Position numbers and translations under genes: made by a program. The notes beneath the pieces were generated by a model, which saw nothing but the letters and a program-made list of their open reading frames with translations, did not search any database and had not been told where the DNA came from. This document shows, piece after piece, positions 18,022-29,041 of a stretch of DNA of 64,000 bases (position 1 is the first letter of the stretch; every line of letters starts with the position of its first letter). The stretch covers positions 434,001 through 498,000 of the forward strand of contig NC_011666.1 in the NCBI RefSeq assembly GCF_000021745.1. Direction: 5' to 3'. The stretch is from Methylocella silvestris BL2 (GTDB lineage: Bacteria; Pseudomonadota; Alphaproteobacteria; Rhizobiales; Beijerinckiaceae).

Positions 18022-19458
18022 CTAGAGCGGCGGCGTCGCGCGGAGTTCGGCCGCCTGCGGCGCAGGCGCCGCAATTTCCGCGTGAGGCGTCCCGGCCGGC
18101 GCCCATTCGTAGGGGACAGGCTGGGCGCGATAGACCCAATTGCTGCGCAAACCGGATCCGGCTTTCGGGAACTCGCCGAAATAGGGGCTGACATATTCCC
18201 AGACGATCTCGCCCTGCGGCGTGACCTGGAAGAAGCGTCCGTTGTACCCTTCATCGATCAGGGTATTGCCGTTCGGCAGCCGCCGCGCGCTGCTGATGAA
18301 ACTCGACCGGAAGCTCCAGGCAGGGCCGCCAGAGCTTTCGCCGGTGTATTCCCAGACGATTTCCTTCTTCACCGGATCGATCTCGAGGATGCGAGATCCG
18401 CCGGTGACGTTGAGCGGCGCGCGGGGATATCCGGCTTCGCCCTGATTATCGAAGACGAGCAGATTGCCGGCGCCGGGCAGGCCCGCCGCGATGACATGGG
18501 CGTCATGCTGACCGGAGATCTGGTCGACCGGACGCGGAACCGGTTTTCTGCCCCGCTCGGAGACGCCGCGCGGATAGTTCGGCCCAAGCGTCCAGACGAT
18601 CTTGCCGCTCTTCTTGTCGATGATCGCAATGAAATTGGCGTTGCGGGAGTCGATCACAAAATTTTCCGGATCGAATCGCTTGTCTCCCGCATCAAACCAG
18701 CGATTCGGGCCTACGACGCTCAGATTGTTGAGGTGAAAATAATCCGGGGTGTCCGCATCGCGGACAAGCTTCAATTGATCGGCCGTAAAGCCGAATTCTT
18801 CCAGATGATCGGAAGCGATCCATTTCCAGACGATGTCGCCTTTGGGACCGATTTCGTAAATGACGTCGTCGAGCAGCTGCGGCTGCGAGAAGCCTTTGAC
18901 GGGATGAACCAGATTGGCGAGGATCGCCGTGTCGCCGCTCGGCAGCCGTCGCCAATCGTGATGCTGCTGCGCCGCGCCGCCGGGGGCCTGGTCGCCGCCC
19001 CATTCCCATATGGCCTTGCCGTCCCAGTCGACCTCGCCGATCGTTTTGGAAATGTCGAGATTGCCGCCGCCCGGAACCGCGCCGGCGCCTTTCGCCGGGG
19101 CCACGGCGAGGGTGACGAGGATATGGCCCCTTTGCCCGCCCGCCAGCGCCGGATCGATGAAATAGCTCGGAAAGCCGGAATATTTCCACTCGCGCACGAC
19201 ATTGCCGTCGACATCGATCAGACGGGTAATCTTGTCCGCACCAGTAAAGAGCACATAGCCATTATAGGCTTTGGCGGGATCGTATTTGGTGACCCCGGTC
19301 GGATAGACGCTCGGGCTGGCGGCGACGCCCGATACGGCGGCTGCGAAGCCGAGGACGCAGGCCAGGCGTTTTGTGGCTCGCGCCATGGAAAAGAAGACAG
19401 CCCGAGACCGCTCGCACGCGCCTTTGCGGCGCATTTTGTTCGAGGCAGGGAGATCCAT
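18022..19458 (-). CDS. Arylsulfotransferase (ASST)-like secreted protein
   Basis: A 478-residue protein matching the ASST / PQQ-like beta-propeller family. The N-terminus MDLPASNKMRRK precedes a hydrophobic signal segment (RLACVLGFAAAVSGVAASPS). Repeated blade motifs follow: YVLFTGADKITRLIDVDGNVVREW, IGEVDWDGKAIWEW, IYEIGPKGDIVWKW, ILEIDPVKKEIVWEY and FFQVTPQGEIVWEY. HHDWRRLPSGDTAIL resembles the catalytic-His blade of ASST enzymes, which move sulfate between phenolic donors and acceptors. Whether the catalytic His is truly conserved needs an alignment. A later ATG (19386) lacks a ribosome-binding site. Confidence 0.82.
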   Translation of the reverse strand: MDLPASNKMRRKGACERSRAVFFSMARATKRLACVLGFAAAVSGVAASPSVYPTGVTKYDPAKAYNGYVLFTGADKITRLIDVDGNVVREWKYSGFPSYFIDPALAGGQRGHILVTLAVAPAKGAGAVPGGGNLDISKTIGEVDWDGKAIWEWGGDQAPGGAAQQHHDWRRLPSGDTAILANLVHPVKGFSQPQLLDDVIYEIGPKGDIVWKWIASDHLEEFGFTADQLKLVRDADTPDYFHLNNLSVVGPNRWFDAGDKRFDPENFVIDSRNANFIAIIDKKSGKIVWTLGPNYPRGVSERGRKPVPRPVDQISGQHDAHVIAAGLPGAGNLLVFDNQGEAGYPRAPLNVTGGSRILEIDPVKKEIVWEYTGESSGGPAWSFRSSFISSARRLPNGNTLIDEGYNGRFFQVTPQGEIVWEYVSPYFGEFPKAGSGLRSNWVYRAQPVPYEWAPAGTPHAEIAAPAPQAAELRATPPL

Positions 19459-19469
19459 CGATGTCGTCT

Positions 19470-19494
19470 CCGTTAAGAGGCCTTACTCTAACGG
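19470..19494. promoter_or_regulatory. Dyad in the leader of the ASST-like gene
   Basis: An imperfect inverted repeat with outer arms CCGTTA and TAACGG and inner AGAG/CTCT. It sits 11 bases before the start codon and touches the GGAG ribosome-binding site. The 60 bases beyond it (about 19495-19545) are very AT-rich and probably hold the promoter. The dyad could be an operator or a hairpin affecting translation. Confidence 0.4.
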
Positions 19495-19582
19495 ATATAA
19501 ATCTATAAAGTCGATAGGAATTATATAGTATACGGGGAATTGGCGCCTTTCATCGCTGCGTCTGCCGCAAGCGAGGGAGGCG

Positions 19583-20332
<750 letters not shown>

Positions 20333-20469
20333 GGAGGACTGACGCTCGACTGTTTGCTGTGCGAGCGAATGTCTAGAGCATGAGTCTGCAAAGGGGAAAC
20401 CTTGCAGCAAATCCGCCCGATGAACCGATCAAATTTTTGGAAGAAGGGCCGTAAGAGCCGTCAGAGGAT

Positions 20470-21963
20470 CTAGCTCGCCTCGGCGAGAAGGGATAATTGG
20501 CTCTTGGTTTCGCCGGTCAGATCGGTGAGGCAGGTCGGATAGTCGCCGGTAAAGCAATGATCGGTGAATTGTGGGCGCTGCGGATCGCGGCCCTTCTCGC
20601 CCATCGCCCGATAGGTGCCTTCGATCGAGAGGAAGGCCAGCGAATCGCAGCCGATATAGTCGCGCATCTCGTCCAGCGTATGCGTGGCGGCGAGGAGATT
20701 TTCGCGCACCGGCGTGTCGATGCCGTAATAATCGGGATAGGTGATCGGCGGCGAGGAAATGCGGAAATGAACTTCGGCGGCGCCGGCGTCGCGCATCATC
20801 TGCACGATTTTGACGGAGGTTGTGCCGCGTACGATCGAATCATCGATCAGAATGATTCGCTTGCCTTCGACGACGGCGCGGTTGGCGCTGTGTTTCAGCC
20901 TCACCCCAAGCTCGCGCACGCTTTGCGTCGGCTGGATGAAGGTGCGCCCGACATAATGGTTGCGGATGATGCCGAGTTCGAACGGTATGCCCGCGGCTTG
21001 CGCGTAGCCGATCGCCGCCGGAACGCCGGAATCGGGCACCGGCACGACGACGTCGGCGTCGACGCCCGATTCGCGGGCGAGTTCGGCGCCCATCGCTTTG
21101 CGAACATTATAGACCGGGCGGCCATGCACGACGGAATCCGGTCTTGCGAAATAAATATACTCGAAGATGCAGGGACGCATCGGCCGCGGCGGGAAGGGAT
21201 GCAGACTCTCGATGCCTTCCTTCGAGATCACGACGATCTCGCCGTTCTCGACGTCGCGCACGAAGCGCGCGCCGATGATGTCGAGGGCGCAGGTTTCCGA
21301 GGCAAGAATATAATGGCCGTCGAGTTCGCCGATCACCAGCGGACGAATGCCGAGCGGATCGCGCGCGCCGATCATCATGGTGTTCGCGAGCGCGACGAGC
21401 GCATAGGAGCCTTCAAGCGCGCGCACCGCCTCGATGAAGCGCTCGACAATGCGAAGCTTGCGACTGCGCGCCATGAGATGAAGAATAACTTCGGTGTCGG
21501 AGGTCGATTGATAGATCGCGCCGCTCTGGACAAGGTCGCGCCGCAGCGTCAGCCCGTTGGTCAGATTGCCATTATGCGCAACGGAGAAACCGCCGGAATT
21601 CAGTTCGGCGAAGAGCGGCTGCACATTGCGCAGGATGGTTTCGCCGGTGGTGGAATAGCGGACATGACCGATCGCGGCTTCGCCCGGCAGGCGGGCAATG
21701 GTCGAGGCCTTGGAGAAATGATCGCCGACAAGGCCGAGGCGGCGTTCGGAATTATATCGCGCGCCGTCGAAGGAGACGATGCCGGCCGCCTCCTGTCCGC
21801 GATGCTGAAGCGCATGCAGGCCGAGCGCGGTGATCGCCGCCGCATCGGGGTGGCCGAAGATGCCGAAGACGCCGCATTCCTCGCGAAGCCGGTCCGCTTC
21901 GAGATCAAGGTCAAACCAGCTGTCGCTTTGAGCTTCAGTGTCCATAACCGCCTCCGCAACCAA
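20470..21963 (-). CDS. purF: Amidophosphoribosyltransferase (glutamine PRPP amidotransferase)
   Basis: First committed enzyme of purine synthesis: PRPP plus glutamine to 5-phosphoribosylamine. The 497 residues have the class II glutaminase domain beginning at the nucleophile Cys in EECGVFGIFG after a propeptide of about 30 residues. LHALQHRGQEAAGI, VAHNGNLTN and STSDTEVI follow, then the phosphoribosyltransferase domain with IILIDDSIVRGTTS (PRPP loop). A processed propeptide and C-terminal Cys residues (DYIGCDSLAFL, DHCFTGDYPT) fit the iron-sulfur type known from Bacillus. cvpA lies upstream, the common cvpA-purF order. Confidence 0.97.
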   Translation of the reverse strand: MVAEAVMDTEAQSDSWFDLDLEADRLREECGVFGIFGHPDAAAITALGLHALQHRGQEAAGIVSFDGARYNSERRLGLVGDHFSKASTIARLPGEAAIGHVRYSTTGETILRNVQPLFAELNSGGFSVAHNGNLTNGLTLRRDLVQSGAIYQSTSDTEVILHLMARSRKLRIVERFIEAVRALEGSYALVALANTMMIGARDPLGIRPLVIGELDGHYILASETCALDIIGARFVRDVENGEIVVISKEGIESLHPFPPRPMRPCIFEYIYFARPDSVVHGRPVYNVRKAMGAELARESGVDADVVVPVPDSGVPAAIGYAQAAGIPFELGIIRNHYVGRTFIQPTQSVRELGVRLKHSANRAVVEGKRIILIDDSIVRGTTSVKIVQMMRDAGAAEVHFRISSPPITYPDYYGIDTPVRENLLAATHTLDEMRDYIGCDSLAFLSIEGTYRAMGEKGRDPQRPQFTDHCFTGDYPTCLTDLTGETKSQLSLLAEAS

Positions 21964-22189
21964 CGCTTGTTGTATGGAGGCGCCTGACCGTCAAAGGCTT
22001 AACGCCCGCCGCAGCGGCGCCGACTCAAATCTTGTTGAAGAGCTTGACGTGAGCCGCGCCGGCGCCACAAAACTTACATAGTCGAGATGAGGCGTTTAGT
22101 CGACCCCGCGCGCTGGCGGGATTTGTCGCACCCCCGGCTTTTTTTAAAAATCCCCAGTCAAATTCGCCTCCGGAGCCTTCAGGCGGCGC

Positions 22190-22804
22190 TCAGCTCTTCT
22201 TGCCGAGGGGCTTTGGCGGCGGCGCTGCCGGGGCTGCAGGGGCGGGTTTGGGTTCGACGTCGGCGTCGGGCGCCGCCTCCTCGCTGGGAGCAGCTTTGGG
22301 CTGCTTCAGCTTGGCGAGAATGCCCTCCGGATCGTCGGGAAGCATGGCCATCAGCTGATCGCCCGTCGCCTGTAACAACGGGCGCATTTTTGCGGCCTTG
22401 ACCCATTCCGGCTGGGTTTTCTCCGGCACCAGCCAATTGAAGAAGATGAAGGCGATCACACAAAGCAACAGGCCGCGCACCGCCCCGAAGGCGAAGCCGA
22501 GCGAACGGTCGAGCGCCCCGACCTTGGAATCAAGAATCGCGTCGGAAAATTTGATGGTGATCAGCGAGACGATGATCAGCGTCACAAAGAACACGGCGGC
22601 GGCGGAAAGGGCGAGCGCGATCACGTCCTTCGAGACATAGGGCTTGATGTAGGGCAGTACCAAGGGGTGCAGATAGATCGCGGCGACCGCCGCCGCGCCC
22701 CAGGAGGCGATGGCCAAAACCTCGCGCGTAAAACCGCGAAGCATGGCGAGCAAGGCCGAGACCAAGATGACGACGATCAAGCCTAGGTCGAGATAGGACG
22801 GCAT
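22190..22804 (-). CDS. cvpA: CvpA family membrane protein
   Basis: A 204-residue inner-membrane protein with four predicted membrane segments in the first 150 residues (LDLGLIVVILVSALLAMLRGF, VLAIASWGAAAVAAIYL, IALALSAAAVFFVTLIIVSLI, GAVRGLLLCVIAFIFFNWL). A proline/alanine-rich tail (KPAPAAPAAPPPKPLGKKS) follows. CvpA is linked to colicin V production and, in recent work, to envelope stress resistance. It is placed before purF, as in many Proteobacteria, with a 226-base gap that probably holds a separate purF promoter. Confidence 0.92.
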   Translation of the reverse strand: MPSYLDLGLIVVILVSALLAMLRGFTREVLAIASWGAAAVAAIYLHPLVLPYIKPYVSKDVIALALSAAAVFFVTLIIVSLITIKFSDAILDSKVGALDRSLGFAFGAVRGLLLCVIAFIFFNWLVPEKTQPEWVKAAKMRPLLQATGDQLMAMLPDDPEGILAKLKQPKAAPSEEAAPDADVEPKPAPAAPAAPPPKPLGKKS

Positions 22805-23010
22805 GGGTTCCCTGGCCTTTTCGGTCCGGCTGTTCTGGCGTCGGACCCATGCGTTGGGCCTTGACCAAAATGCGAAGGCTCGATTGCGATCGGAGCGTCG
22901 TGATCGGCTCGAAGAGGCGTAAGGCTCGAGCGCGAGCGGCTCCCCCTGTCAAAGCGCCGCGACTTTCCTATAAAGAACCGCATCTTCAAAGAAAAGCCTC
23001 AGCTCCTACG

Positions 23011-24426
23011 TCAGCCTTGCCGGCCGGAGCGCAGCGCCGCTCGGGGCGGCTTCGAGCCGATGTCCGCCGCGAGGCCGGAAATATGCCGCATCGGCTTGGC
23101 GGCGATCGATTTCGGGGCGGCGTCCTCGCGCTCCGCGGCGGCGGGAATCGTCGCATGGCGGAAGCCGAGCTTTGCCGCTTCCTTCAGCCGCGCCGGCGCC
23201 TGCGCCACCGATCGTATCGCGCCGGAGAGCGCGATCTCGCCGAAAAAAACCGAATCGGCGGCGAGCGGAATATTGCTCAAGGATGAAATGAGGGCGGCGG
23301 CGGCGGCGAGATCGGCGGCCGGCTCGCGCACCCTGAGGCCGCCGGCGACGCTCAAATAAATGTCGTGCTGGCCGAGCTTTATGCCGGCGTGGGTTTCGAG
23401 CACGGCGACGATCATCGACAGGCGCGAGGCGTCCCAGCCGACGACGGCGCGGCGCGGCGTTCCGAGCGTGCTGGGCGCGACCAGCGCCTGGAATTCGACG
23501 AGCAGCGGGCGCGAGCCCTCCATGCCGGCGAAAACCGCCGCGCCCGGCGCCGCCTCGTCGCGCGCCGACAGGAACAGCGAGGAGGGGTTGGCGACTTCGG
23601 CGAGCCCGCGCCCGGTCATCTCGAAGACGCCGATCTCGTCGGTCGGCCCGAATCGGTTCTTGACGCTGCGCAGCAGGCGCAGGTCGCGTCCGCCCTCGCC
23701 TTCGAAGGAGAGCACGGCGTCAACCATATGTTCGACGACGCGCGGGCCCGCGATCTGGCCGTCCTTGGTGACATGGCCGACGAGAATCACTGCCGCGCCG
23801 CTCATCTTGGCGAAGCGGATGAGCGCCTGCGCCGCGCCGCGCACCTGGCCGACCGTACCGGGCGCCGCCTCGATCACGCTCGACCACATGGTCTGGATCG
23901 AATCGATGACGACCAGAGACGGCCGCTCGCCGCGCGAGAGCGTCGCGACAATGTCCTCGACGCTGGTCTCGGCGGCGAGTTCGACGGGGCTCTGGCCAAG
24001 GCCAAGGCGATGGGCGCGAAGGCGCACCTGATCGACCGCCTCCTCGCCGGAAATATAGACGACGCGGCGGTTCTTCGCCGCGAGGGCGGCGCAGGCCTGG
24101 ATCAGCAGCGTCGATTTGCCGATTCCCGGCTCGCCGCCGAGCAGTAGAGCCGAGCCGGCAACGAAGCCGCCGCCGGTGACGCGGTCAAGCTCATTGATGC
24201 CGGTCAGGATGCGCGGCGGGGCGGGGCGATCGGCCTCCGCGAGGCTCGCAAGGTCGAACACGCGGCCCTTGCGCGCGCCGGCGGCCTGTTGCGCGCCGAT
24301 GCCGGAGGCGGCGCTCTCCTCGATGATCGTGTTCCATTCGCCGCAGGCCTCGCAGCGCCCCTGCCAGCGGCTCGTGACGGCGCCGCAATTCTGGCACACG
24401 AAGGAGGCTTGCGACTTCGCCATCAA
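23011..24426 (-). CDS. radA: DNA repair protein RadA (Sms)
   Basis: A 471-residue RecA-like helicase that promotes branch migration during recombinational repair. It shows the N-terminal C4 zinc finger (FVCQNCGAV and GRCEACGEW), Walker A in LLGGEPGIGKSTLL, the RadA-specific KNRFGPTDEIGVFEM motif (about residue 255), and the C-terminal Lon-protease-like domain (YLSVAGGLRVREPAADLAAAAALISSL). Two Met codons sit at the start. It lies 34 bases after dnaB on the same strand and probably shares its transcript. Confidence 0.96.
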   Translation of the reverse strand: MMAKSQASFVCQNCGAVTSRWQGRCEACGEWNTIIEESAASGIGAQQAAGARKGRVFDLASLAEADRPAPPRILTGINELDRVTGGGFVAGSALLLGGEPGIGKSTLLIQACAALAAKNRRVVYISGEEAVDQVRLRAHRLGLGQSPVELAAETSVEDIVATLSRGERPSLVVIDSIQTMWSSVIEAAPGTVGQVRGAAQALIRFAKMSGAAVILVGHVTKDGQIAGPRVVEHMVDAVLSFEGEGGRDLRLLRSVKNRFGPTDEIGVFEMTGRGLAEVANPSSLFLSARDEAAPGAAVFAGMEGSRPLLVEFQALVAPSTLGTPRRAVVGWDASRLSMIVAVLETHAGIKLGQHDIYLSVAGGLRVREPAADLAAAAALISSLSNIPLAADSVFFGEIALSGAIRSVAQAPARLKEAAKLGFRHATIPAAAEREDAAPKSIAAKPMRHISGLAADIGSKPPRAALRSGRQG

Positions 24427-24460
24427 AATCCCGCCGGGTTCTGCGTTTGATCGCCCAAAC

Positions 24461-25957
24461 TCAAATCCGATCGGGCAGGGCGTCTTCCCGGGCGAGATTG
24501 GAGAAGCGCGTCAGTTCGGCCTCGAAGGCAAGCTCCACCGTTCCGGTCGGGCCGTGGCGCTGCTTGCCGATGATCACTTCCGCCTTGCCGTGGACGCGCT
24601 CCATATCCGTCTGCCACGTGACGAATTCTTCGGTGCCTTCGCGCGGCTGCTTATTGTTCAGATAATATTCCTCGCGGAAGACGAACATGACGACGTCGGC
24701 GTCCTGCTCGATCGAACCCGATTCGCGCAGATCCGAGAGCTGCGGCCGCTTGTCGTCGCGCGATTCGACCTGACGCGAGAGCTGCGACAGCGCGATCACC
24801 GGCACATTGAGTTCTTTCGCCAAAGCTTTGAGGCCCGTCGTAATCTCGGTGACTTCCTGCACGCGGCTGTCAGATCGGCTTTTCGACCCGCCGAGAAGCT
24901 GCAGATAGTCGATCACGAGCACGTCGAGCCCGCGCTGGCGTTTGAGACGGCGCGCCCGCGCGGTGAGCTGCGCGATGGAAAGGCCGCCGGTCTGGTCGAT
25001 ATAGAGCGGCACTTGCTGCATTGTTCGCGCGGCGTCGGCGATGCGGTGGAATTCGCTTTCCGTCATGTCGCCGCGCCGGATCTTATAAGACGCGACGCCG
25101 GACTGTTCGGCGATCACGCGGGTCGCCAGCTGCTCGGCCGACATTTCCAGCGAGAAGAAGCCGACGACCCCGCCATTCATCGTCTCATGCGTCCCGTCCG
25201 GCCGCACGGTGAATTCATAGGCCTTGGCGATATTGAAAGCGACATTGGTCGCGAGCGCCGTTTTTCCCATGCCGGGACGGCCGGCGATGATGATGAGATC
25301 GGAGGCCTGCAAGCCGCCCATATAGCGGTCGAGGTCGGAGAGGCCGGTGGCGATGCCGGAGAGGCGCCCGTCGCGCTCGAAAGCCTTGGCCGCCATGTCG
25401 ACGGCGGTGACGAGCGCGTCGGAAAAGCGCTGGAAGCCGCCCTCATAGCGGCCGAGTTCGGCGACCGAATAGAGTTTTCGCTCGGCCTCCTCGATCTGCT
25501 CGCGCGGCGAGGCGGCGACGGGGGCGTCATAGGCGGAATTGACGATGTCCTCGCCGATCAGGATCAGATCGCGCCGAACGGCCAGATCATGGATGGTGCG
25601 GCCATAATCCTCGGCGTTGATGATCGTGGTCGCCTCGGCGGCGAGGCGGGCGAGATATTGCGGCGCGGTGACGCCGCCAAGGTCATGCTCGCCCAGGAAC
25701 GTTTTCAGCGTGATCGGCGAGGCGATCTTTCCGGCCCGGATGAGCTGGCTCGCGATATCGTAGATGCGCCGATGCACCTCTTCGGAAAAATGCTCGGGCT
25801 TTAGAAAATCCGAGACGCGATCGAAGGCGTCATTGTTGACCAGCACGGCGCCGAGCAGCGCCTGTTCGGCCTCGATATTGTGCGGCGCGAGGCGGTAGGT
25901 CGGGGTTTCGGCGCTTTGGCGGGCCGCGCCGGGGCGAAGATTGTCGATCGCTGACAT
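24461..25957 (-). CDS. dnaB: Replicative DNA helicase DnaB
   Basis: A 498-residue hexameric 5'-3' helicase that unwinds DNA at the fork. The N-terminal helical domain (YRLAPHNIEAEQALLGAVLVNNDAFDRV) and linker are followed by the RecA-like motor with Walker A in IIAGRPGMGKTALA, SLEMSAEQLATR, Walker B in VLVIDYLQLLGG and the DLRESGSIEQDADVVMFVFREEYY motif. No intein is present. The region upstream (25958-26200) has no gene, so rpsR/rplI, its frequent neighbours, are not adjacent here. Confidence 0.97.
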   Translation of the reverse strand: MSAIDNLRPGAARQSAETPTYRLAPHNIEAEQALLGAVLVNNDAFDRVSDFLKPEHFSEEVHRRIYDIASQLIRAGKIASPITLKTFLGEHDLGGVTAPQYLARLAAEATTIINAEDYGRTIHDLAVRRDLILIGEDIVNSAYDAPVAASPREQIEEAERKLYSVAELGRYEGGFQRFSDALVTAVDMAAKAFERDGRLSGIATGLSDLDRYMGGLQASDLIIIAGRPGMGKTALATNVAFNIAKAYEFTVRPDGTHETMNGGVVGFFSLEMSAEQLATRVIAEQSGVASYKIRRGDMTESEFHRIADAARTMQQVPLYIDQTGGLSIAQLTARARRLKRQRGLDVLVIDYLQLLGGSKSRSDSRVQEVTEITTGLKALAKELNVPVIALSQLSRQVESRDDKRPQLSDLRESGSIEQDADVVMFVFREEYYLNNKQPREGTEEFVTWQTDMERVHGKAEVIIGKQRHGPTGTVELAFEAELTRFSNLAREDALPDRI

Positions 25958-26200
25958 AGGGTCTTTCTTGCAGTTTTGCTTGGCTTTTTCGCCGCCAGCG
26001 AATCAGCCCGCAAAGGGTCGCCCTTGATGCCATGTCCGCCCCGCGCGCGCAAAAGACGAGTGGATCCGCGCCCGCTATTCACATGGCGGGCAGCCGCTGA
26101 GGCGCTTGTTTGCGCCGGCGCCGTCGGATAAGAGCTCGACGGTCACGAAAGAGCGGCTGGCGCCCCTGGCTGCGCCAGCGCCTTTGCGCAAGGCGGCGTC

Positions 26201-26917
26201 ATGACCGATCTCTTCAATTGCAACGCAGCCGATCCAACGATCGCCGGCTCGCAATGGGTCTACTGGCGCCCGATGATCGACGGAATTTCGGAACTCGGCC
26301 TATTGCGCGGGCGCGGCAGTGAACTCGCCATGCATTTCCACGAAGAATTTCAGGTCACCTTTGTTCTTGCCGGCCGCCGCGCGCTGCAATTGGGCGACGC
26401 CGTCATCGAACTGACGTCCCGTCGTTGCGCCTGCATTCCCGCCTGGACGCCGCATCGCTCCCTCGAAGGGTCTTCCGATCTCGTCAGCGTCAACGCCTAT
26501 CTTCCGGCCGGCGACTATGCCGTGTCGGCGATGCAGGCGGAGATCGAACGGGAATGGCGCATGGTCGAGGGCTTTGAATGGCGTGACCTTGCGGCTCTCA
26601 TCCGCGCCCACAAGGGCGGCTGCGCAGCCGACCGATCGATCGCGCTCCGTCCGGACCGCCAAGAATCCGTAAGCCGCCGCGCCTCGCGGACGGGACAGAG
26701 CCGCGAAGGATTTTCGCGCGCTTTCGCCAAGCGCTACGGCATGCCGCCGCACGCGTTTGAGTTGATCGGCCGGCTCAATCGCGCGCGGGACTTGCTGCGG
26801 GCGGGAGAAGCCGTCGCGGCCACGGCGGCGGAGACCGGCTTTGCCGATCAAAGCCATCTTGGCCGATGGTTTCGGCGCGCGTTTGGCGCGACTCCGGGCC
26901 GCTATCGCCTCGGCTGA
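26201..26917 (+). CDS. AraC-family transcriptional regulator
   Basis: A 238-residue AraC regulator with an N-terminal cupin sensor (MHFHEEFQVTFVLAGRRALQLGDAVIELTSRRCACIPAWTPHRS, about residues 43-88) and a C-terminal double helix-turn-helix (QSREGFSRAFAKRYGMPPHAFELIGRLNRARDLL and VAATAAETGFADQSHLGRWFRRAFGATPGRYR). It is followed 70 bases later by a DUF606 transporter gene on the same strand. AraC proteins often control adjacent exporters, so it probably regulates that gene. Confidence 0.92.
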   Translation: MTDLFNCNAADPTIAGSQWVYWRPMIDGISELGLLRGRGSELAMHFHEEFQVTFVLAGRRALQLGDAVIELTSRRCACIPAWTPHRSLEGSSDLVSVNAYLPAGDYAVSAMQAEIEREWRMVEGFEWRDLAALIRAHKGGCAADRSIALRPDRQESVSRRASRTGQSREGFSRAFAKRYGMPPHAFELIGRLNRARDLLRAGEAVAATAAETGFADQSHLGRWFRRAFGATPGRYRLG

Positions 26918-26987
26918 CGCAGGGTCACAAACGTTCCAGACCTGCGCGTCGCGCTCTGTTCAAATGCTCGCAGATAGGAGAGCGGGC

Positions 26988-27428
26988 ATGGAGTTCGGAC
27001 TTTATTTGTTGGTTGTCGGCGCCGGGGCGAGCCTTGTCCTGCAGCAGGCGCTCAACTCAAATTTGCGCCTGGAGCTGGGGTCGCCATGGTGGGCTGGGTT
27101 GGTCAGCTATCTTGGCGGCGCTTTCGCCATGCTGGCGATGGTTATCGCGCGGGGCGATCCGCTGCCGATGAGAAATATGGCGACGCAAACGTCCTGGCAT
27201 TCATGGACCGGGGGTCTCTTCGGGGCGGTCTTCATCGGAGTCGCGATATTCATGGTCCCGCGGCTCGGCGCCGCGACCGTCGTCGCTCTGATCGTCGTCG
27301 GTCAGATGCTCGGATCGCTGATTTTCGATCATTTCGGTTTTCTCGGCGTGCCGCAGCATGACGCCAATCCCGTCCGCCTAGCCGGCGCGGCGTTCTTGAT
27401 CCTCGGCGTGGTTTTGATCCGCTATTGA
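26988..27428 (+). CDS. DUF606 / YdcZ-like membrane transporter
   Basis: Started at the ATG giving MEFGLYLLVVGAGASLVLQQALNSNLR, eight bases after TAGGAG (26975-26980), for 146 residues; a longer frame reaching back into the AraC gene is not supported. It has five hydrophobic segments (for example WWAGLVSYLGGAFAMLAMVIA and VVALIVVGQMLGSLIFDHFGF), and GHFGL/DHFGFLG-type motifs are typical of YdcZ proteins in the drug/metabolite transporter superfamily. Substrate unknown. Confidence 0.88.
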   Translation: MEFGLYLLVVGAGASLVLQQALNSNLRLELGSPWWAGLVSYLGGAFAMLAMVIARGDPLPMRNMATQTSWHSWTGGLFGAVFIGVAIFMVPRLGAATVVALIVVGQMLGSLIFDHFGFLGVPQHDANPVRLAGAAFLILGVVLIRY

Positions 27429-27461
27429 TTGCGGCGGCGCGCAAGCGCCGGACCGCCGCCT

Positions 27462-27692
27462 CTACCATTCCTCGTCCTGCTTGCCGCCGCAGGCGCGCCG
27501 TTCAAGGCACTGACACCGCCCGGTGCCTTGCTGGCAATAGGGCTTTCGGGTCGGCCCGCAGGCATAGCTGGCGCGGTCCTGACCGGTGTAGGAGCCGCCG
27601 CACGCGCCTTCGGAATCCTGCGCCCTGGCCGCGTCAAGCATGGCCAAGCTCAGAAGGGCGCAAGCGACAATGAGAAAAATTCTGTAGATCAT
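27462..27692 (-). CDS. Small secreted cysteine-rich protein, unknown function
   Basis: A 76-residue protein with a strong signal peptide (MIYRIFLIVACALLSLAMLD, cut near ARA-Q). The mature part of about 52 residues has six Cys in the order CGG, CGP, YC, RC, QC, CGG, enough for three disulfides. No known family is recognised. It is convergent with the DUF606 gene (33-base gap). Codon use is GC-rich like its neighbours, which supports a real gene. Confidence 0.65.
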   Translation of the reverse strand: MIYRIFLIVACALLSLAMLDAARAQDSEGACGGSYTGQDRASYACGPTRKPYCQQGTGRCQCLERRACGGKQDEEW

Positions 27693-27727
27693 TCCGGGTC
27701 CTGTCGTCGCATCTTTTGATCACACAA

Positions 27728-27820
27728 CCTCGTCCTGAGGAGGGCTCGAAGAGCCCGTCTCGAAGGGTGGGCCGCCCTCGTGGTTCGAGACGCAGGCTTT
27801 GCCTGCTCCTCACCATGAGG
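27728..27820. repeat. Intergenic palindromic repeat (dispersed Hyphomicrobiales type)
   Basis: A 93-base imperfect palindrome. The left arm begins CCTCGTCCTGAGGAGGGC and the right arm ends GCTCCTCACCATGAGG; both arms contain the inner element GTCTCGAA / TTCGAGAC. The two halves pair over most of about 37 bases. I recall this sequence type as a dispersed intergenic repeat in Bradyrhizobium and related genomes. It lies between the small cysteine-rich gene and the end of hemB. Only one copy is in this window. Confidence 0.75.
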
Positions 27821-27842
27821 GCTTCTTTTCGCTGAGGCGTCC

Positions 27843-28979
<1,137 letters not shown>

Positions 28980-29041
28980 TTAGGCCGCGTCAAGGGCGCC
29001 CGCAAGCGCCGGTCGCCCAGCGCAAACAGATGTGAGGCTTT

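Noticed and set aside
21964-22189. A purine riboswitch or PurR site between cvpA and purF
   Set aside because: No recognisable aptamer core or PurR-like palindrome was visible in the 226 bases.
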